Below, in pieces: positions 22,333 to 23,529 of a stretch of 23,529 nucleotides of DNA; the stretch's first letter is position 1, and each line of letters opens with the position of its first letter. The stretch comes from JAULUH01 sp032111745 (GTDB lineage: Bacteria; Chloroflexota; Anaerolineae; JAAEKA01). Below the pieces are notes generated by a model that did no database searches, was not told the DNA's origin, and saw only the letters and a program-made list of their open reading frames with translations. Location: the NCBI GenBank assembly GCA_032111745.1, contig JAULUH010000080.1, positions 1-23,529 of the forward strand. Reading direction: 5' to 3'. The position numbers were made by a program, and so were the translations under genes.

Positions 22333-23529
22333 ACGGCGCTTCCACGCCATTCGCCTCGTGCACAGCCTGGCGGAACTGCTGCACGGCTGTGGCCGGATCT
22401 GCACCCTCGATCAACACCTGGCGATACAATTCATCGCCCAGGGCCTCCATCTGGGCAAACTTGGTGTTCTCCACCACCAGGGCCGACGACTTGGCCTGCT
22501 CCCGGAAGGCGTCAATCTGCGGATACTCTGTGAGATCCAGGGTGACGCTGGCCGTGACGTGGTTGCCCGTCTCCAGGAAGGCGCGCTGGCTCTCCGGGAG
22601 ATTGAGGTACTGCCCGAAGGCCACGGCCACCCCCTTGGCGACAGGGTCGGCATTGGCGTTCACCATGGTGCCCTGGACCTGTAACATGGGGAAGCCTGGC
22701 CCAAACGGGCCACCGGGCAACGGGGAAACGCTGAATCGCTCCTCGCCCACCTCCTCCTGCAGCCTCGGCAACGACCATGGGCCGCTGACAAAGTACGCCG
22801 CCTCTTCATAGGCAAACGCATCCTCAGCTTCCGTGTAGTCGAAGGTCTCATCAAAGCCCACGCGGGTCTGGTTCTCCTGCAGCCACGTCAGCCAGTTGAT
22901 CAGGCCAGCGTCGTTGCCAATAGCACCGGTTTTGCTGTCGAACTGGAAGCCCCCGAAGGGTAGCAGACCCCAATACCCAAAGAAGAAGCCCACCGGCAGC
23001 GCCAGCCGGTTTCTGGAGTTCAGCTCACCTATCAATTCGTCCAGGTCGGTGGGCAGGTCAGGGACCAGGGCTCTGTTAGTGTAGAGGCCCAATACTGTTA
23101 CCGATTCGGGGATGCCATAGAGCCTGTTCTGATAACGCATCACCTGTGCTGTGCGCGAGACGAACTGCTGCAGATACTCGCTGGGCACCTCGTCGGAGAG
23201 ATCCTGGATCAGGCCCTGCTCGGCCAGCTGCGGCAGCCAGCGGCTGGCCTCGAAGAAAACGTCCGGGCCACCGCCCGCTGCTGCCTCCTCGACGAAGCGA
23301 TCATAGACCTCTGCCGGAGCTATGTGAACGGTGTCCACTGCCACCCCAGGACAGGTTTTCTCGAATTCGCGGGCCAGCTGGGCCATGGTCGCGGCCTCGT
23401 CCCGGCGCAGCGCATGCCAGAGGGTGATTGCGCCTGGTTGGGCCGGGCAAAGCTCCTCAGCCGTGATCTCAGCCGTCTCCATGGCGAAGCTTTCGGCCAG
23501 CTGCATCGTGGCCGCCCGCGCGAACTCGC
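22331..23529 (-). CDS. Family 1 extracellular solute-binding protein, 5' end missing
   Basis: The frame is open to the right edge. A Met codon at 23506 has no signal peptide after it, and in-frame residues EFARAAT precede it, so the true start is outside. The visible part (about 399 residues) has the binding-protein pattern: AITLWHALRRDEAATMAQLA, CPGVAVDTVHIAPAEVYDRF, GGGPDVFFEASRWLPQLAEQ, RLYGIPESVTVLGLYTNRAL, AAYFVSGPWSLPRL, GTMVNANADPVAKGVAVAFG. It aligns along its length with the second binding protein (19452-20885) but is clearly diverged. It starts the visible operon, ahead of the channel gene. The ligand is unknown. What lies before EFARAAT, possibly a long N-terminal part, cannot be judged. 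Confidence 0.85.
   Translation of the reverse strand, partial: EFARAATMQLAESFAMETAEITAEELCPAQPGAITLWHALRRDEAATMAQLAREFEKTCPGVAVDTVHIAPAEVYDRFVEEAAAGGGPDVFFEASRWLPQLAEQGLIQDLSDEVPSEYLQQFVSRTAQVMRYQNRLYGIPESVTVLGLYTNRALVPDLPTDLDELIGELNSRNRLALPVGFFFGYWGLLPFGGFQFDSKTGAIGNDAGLINWLTWLQENQTRVGFDETFDYTEAEDAFAYEEAAYFVSGPWSLPRLQEEVGEERFSVSPLPGGPFGPGFPMLQVQGTMVNANADPVAKGVAVAFGQYLNLPESQRAFLETGNHVTASVTLDLTEYPQIDAFREQAKSSALVVENTKFAQMEALGDELYRQVLIEGADPATAVQQFRQAVHEANGVEAP

Overview
The window is GC-rich DNA with very strong G/C preference at third codon positions. Its gene families (DUF4012, a DUF2723/TMEM260-like O-mannosyltransferase, DUF11 and CARDB-like secreted proteins, gingipain-type C25 peptidases, extracellular glycoside hydrolases) together suggest a Chloroflexota bacterium of the Anaerolineae/Caldilineae/Ardenticatenia type. 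No rRNA, tRNA or marker gene confirms this, so the taxonomy is inference.

Positions 1-7420, + strand, form an envelope glycan and secreted-protein region. It holds a fused GT2 glycosyltransferase/phosphoglycosyl transferase (left end missing), two tandem paralogous clan GH-A-like hydrolases (the second with an inserted jelly-roll domain and two CARDB-like domains), a DUF11-like surface protein ending in LPATGR, and a DUF2723 glycosyltransferase. A 410-base intergenic stretch of CTTCG-rich direct repeats follows.

Positions 7831-17449, + strand, form the most distinctive part. A DUF4012 membrane protein is followed by a small FN3 protein, a 1035-residue PorU/gingipain-like C25 peptidase, a second FN3 protein with a long Thr/Pro stalk, another repeat-filled gap (14652-15184), and a second C25 peptidase that is a lipoprotein. 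The two FN3 proteins share a C-terminal pattern: Gly-Gly-x-x-Cys-Gly, a hydrophobic helix, then Arg-Arg-Ser. This resembles the layout of known tripartite sorting tails such as MYXO-CTERM or Synerg-CTERM. Two FN3/C25 pairs side by side suggest a surface-protein processing or anchoring system. That role is a hypothesis.

Positions 17443-23529, - strand, run convergently to the first block. In transcription order they encode a family 1 solute-binding protein (cut by the window edge), a MscS-type channel, a second family 1 solute-binding lipoprotein, and then an ABC-2 exporter (ATPase and permease). The exporter has its own extended -10 promoter, a probably leaderless GTG start, and a 40-bp imperfect palindrome just upstream. 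No sugar-uptake permease genes are visible next to the binding proteins.

Non-coding DNA is concentrated in three repeat-rich gaps (1154-1434, 7421-7830, 14652-15184). The last two share units and bracket the DUF4012-FN3-C25-FN3 block.
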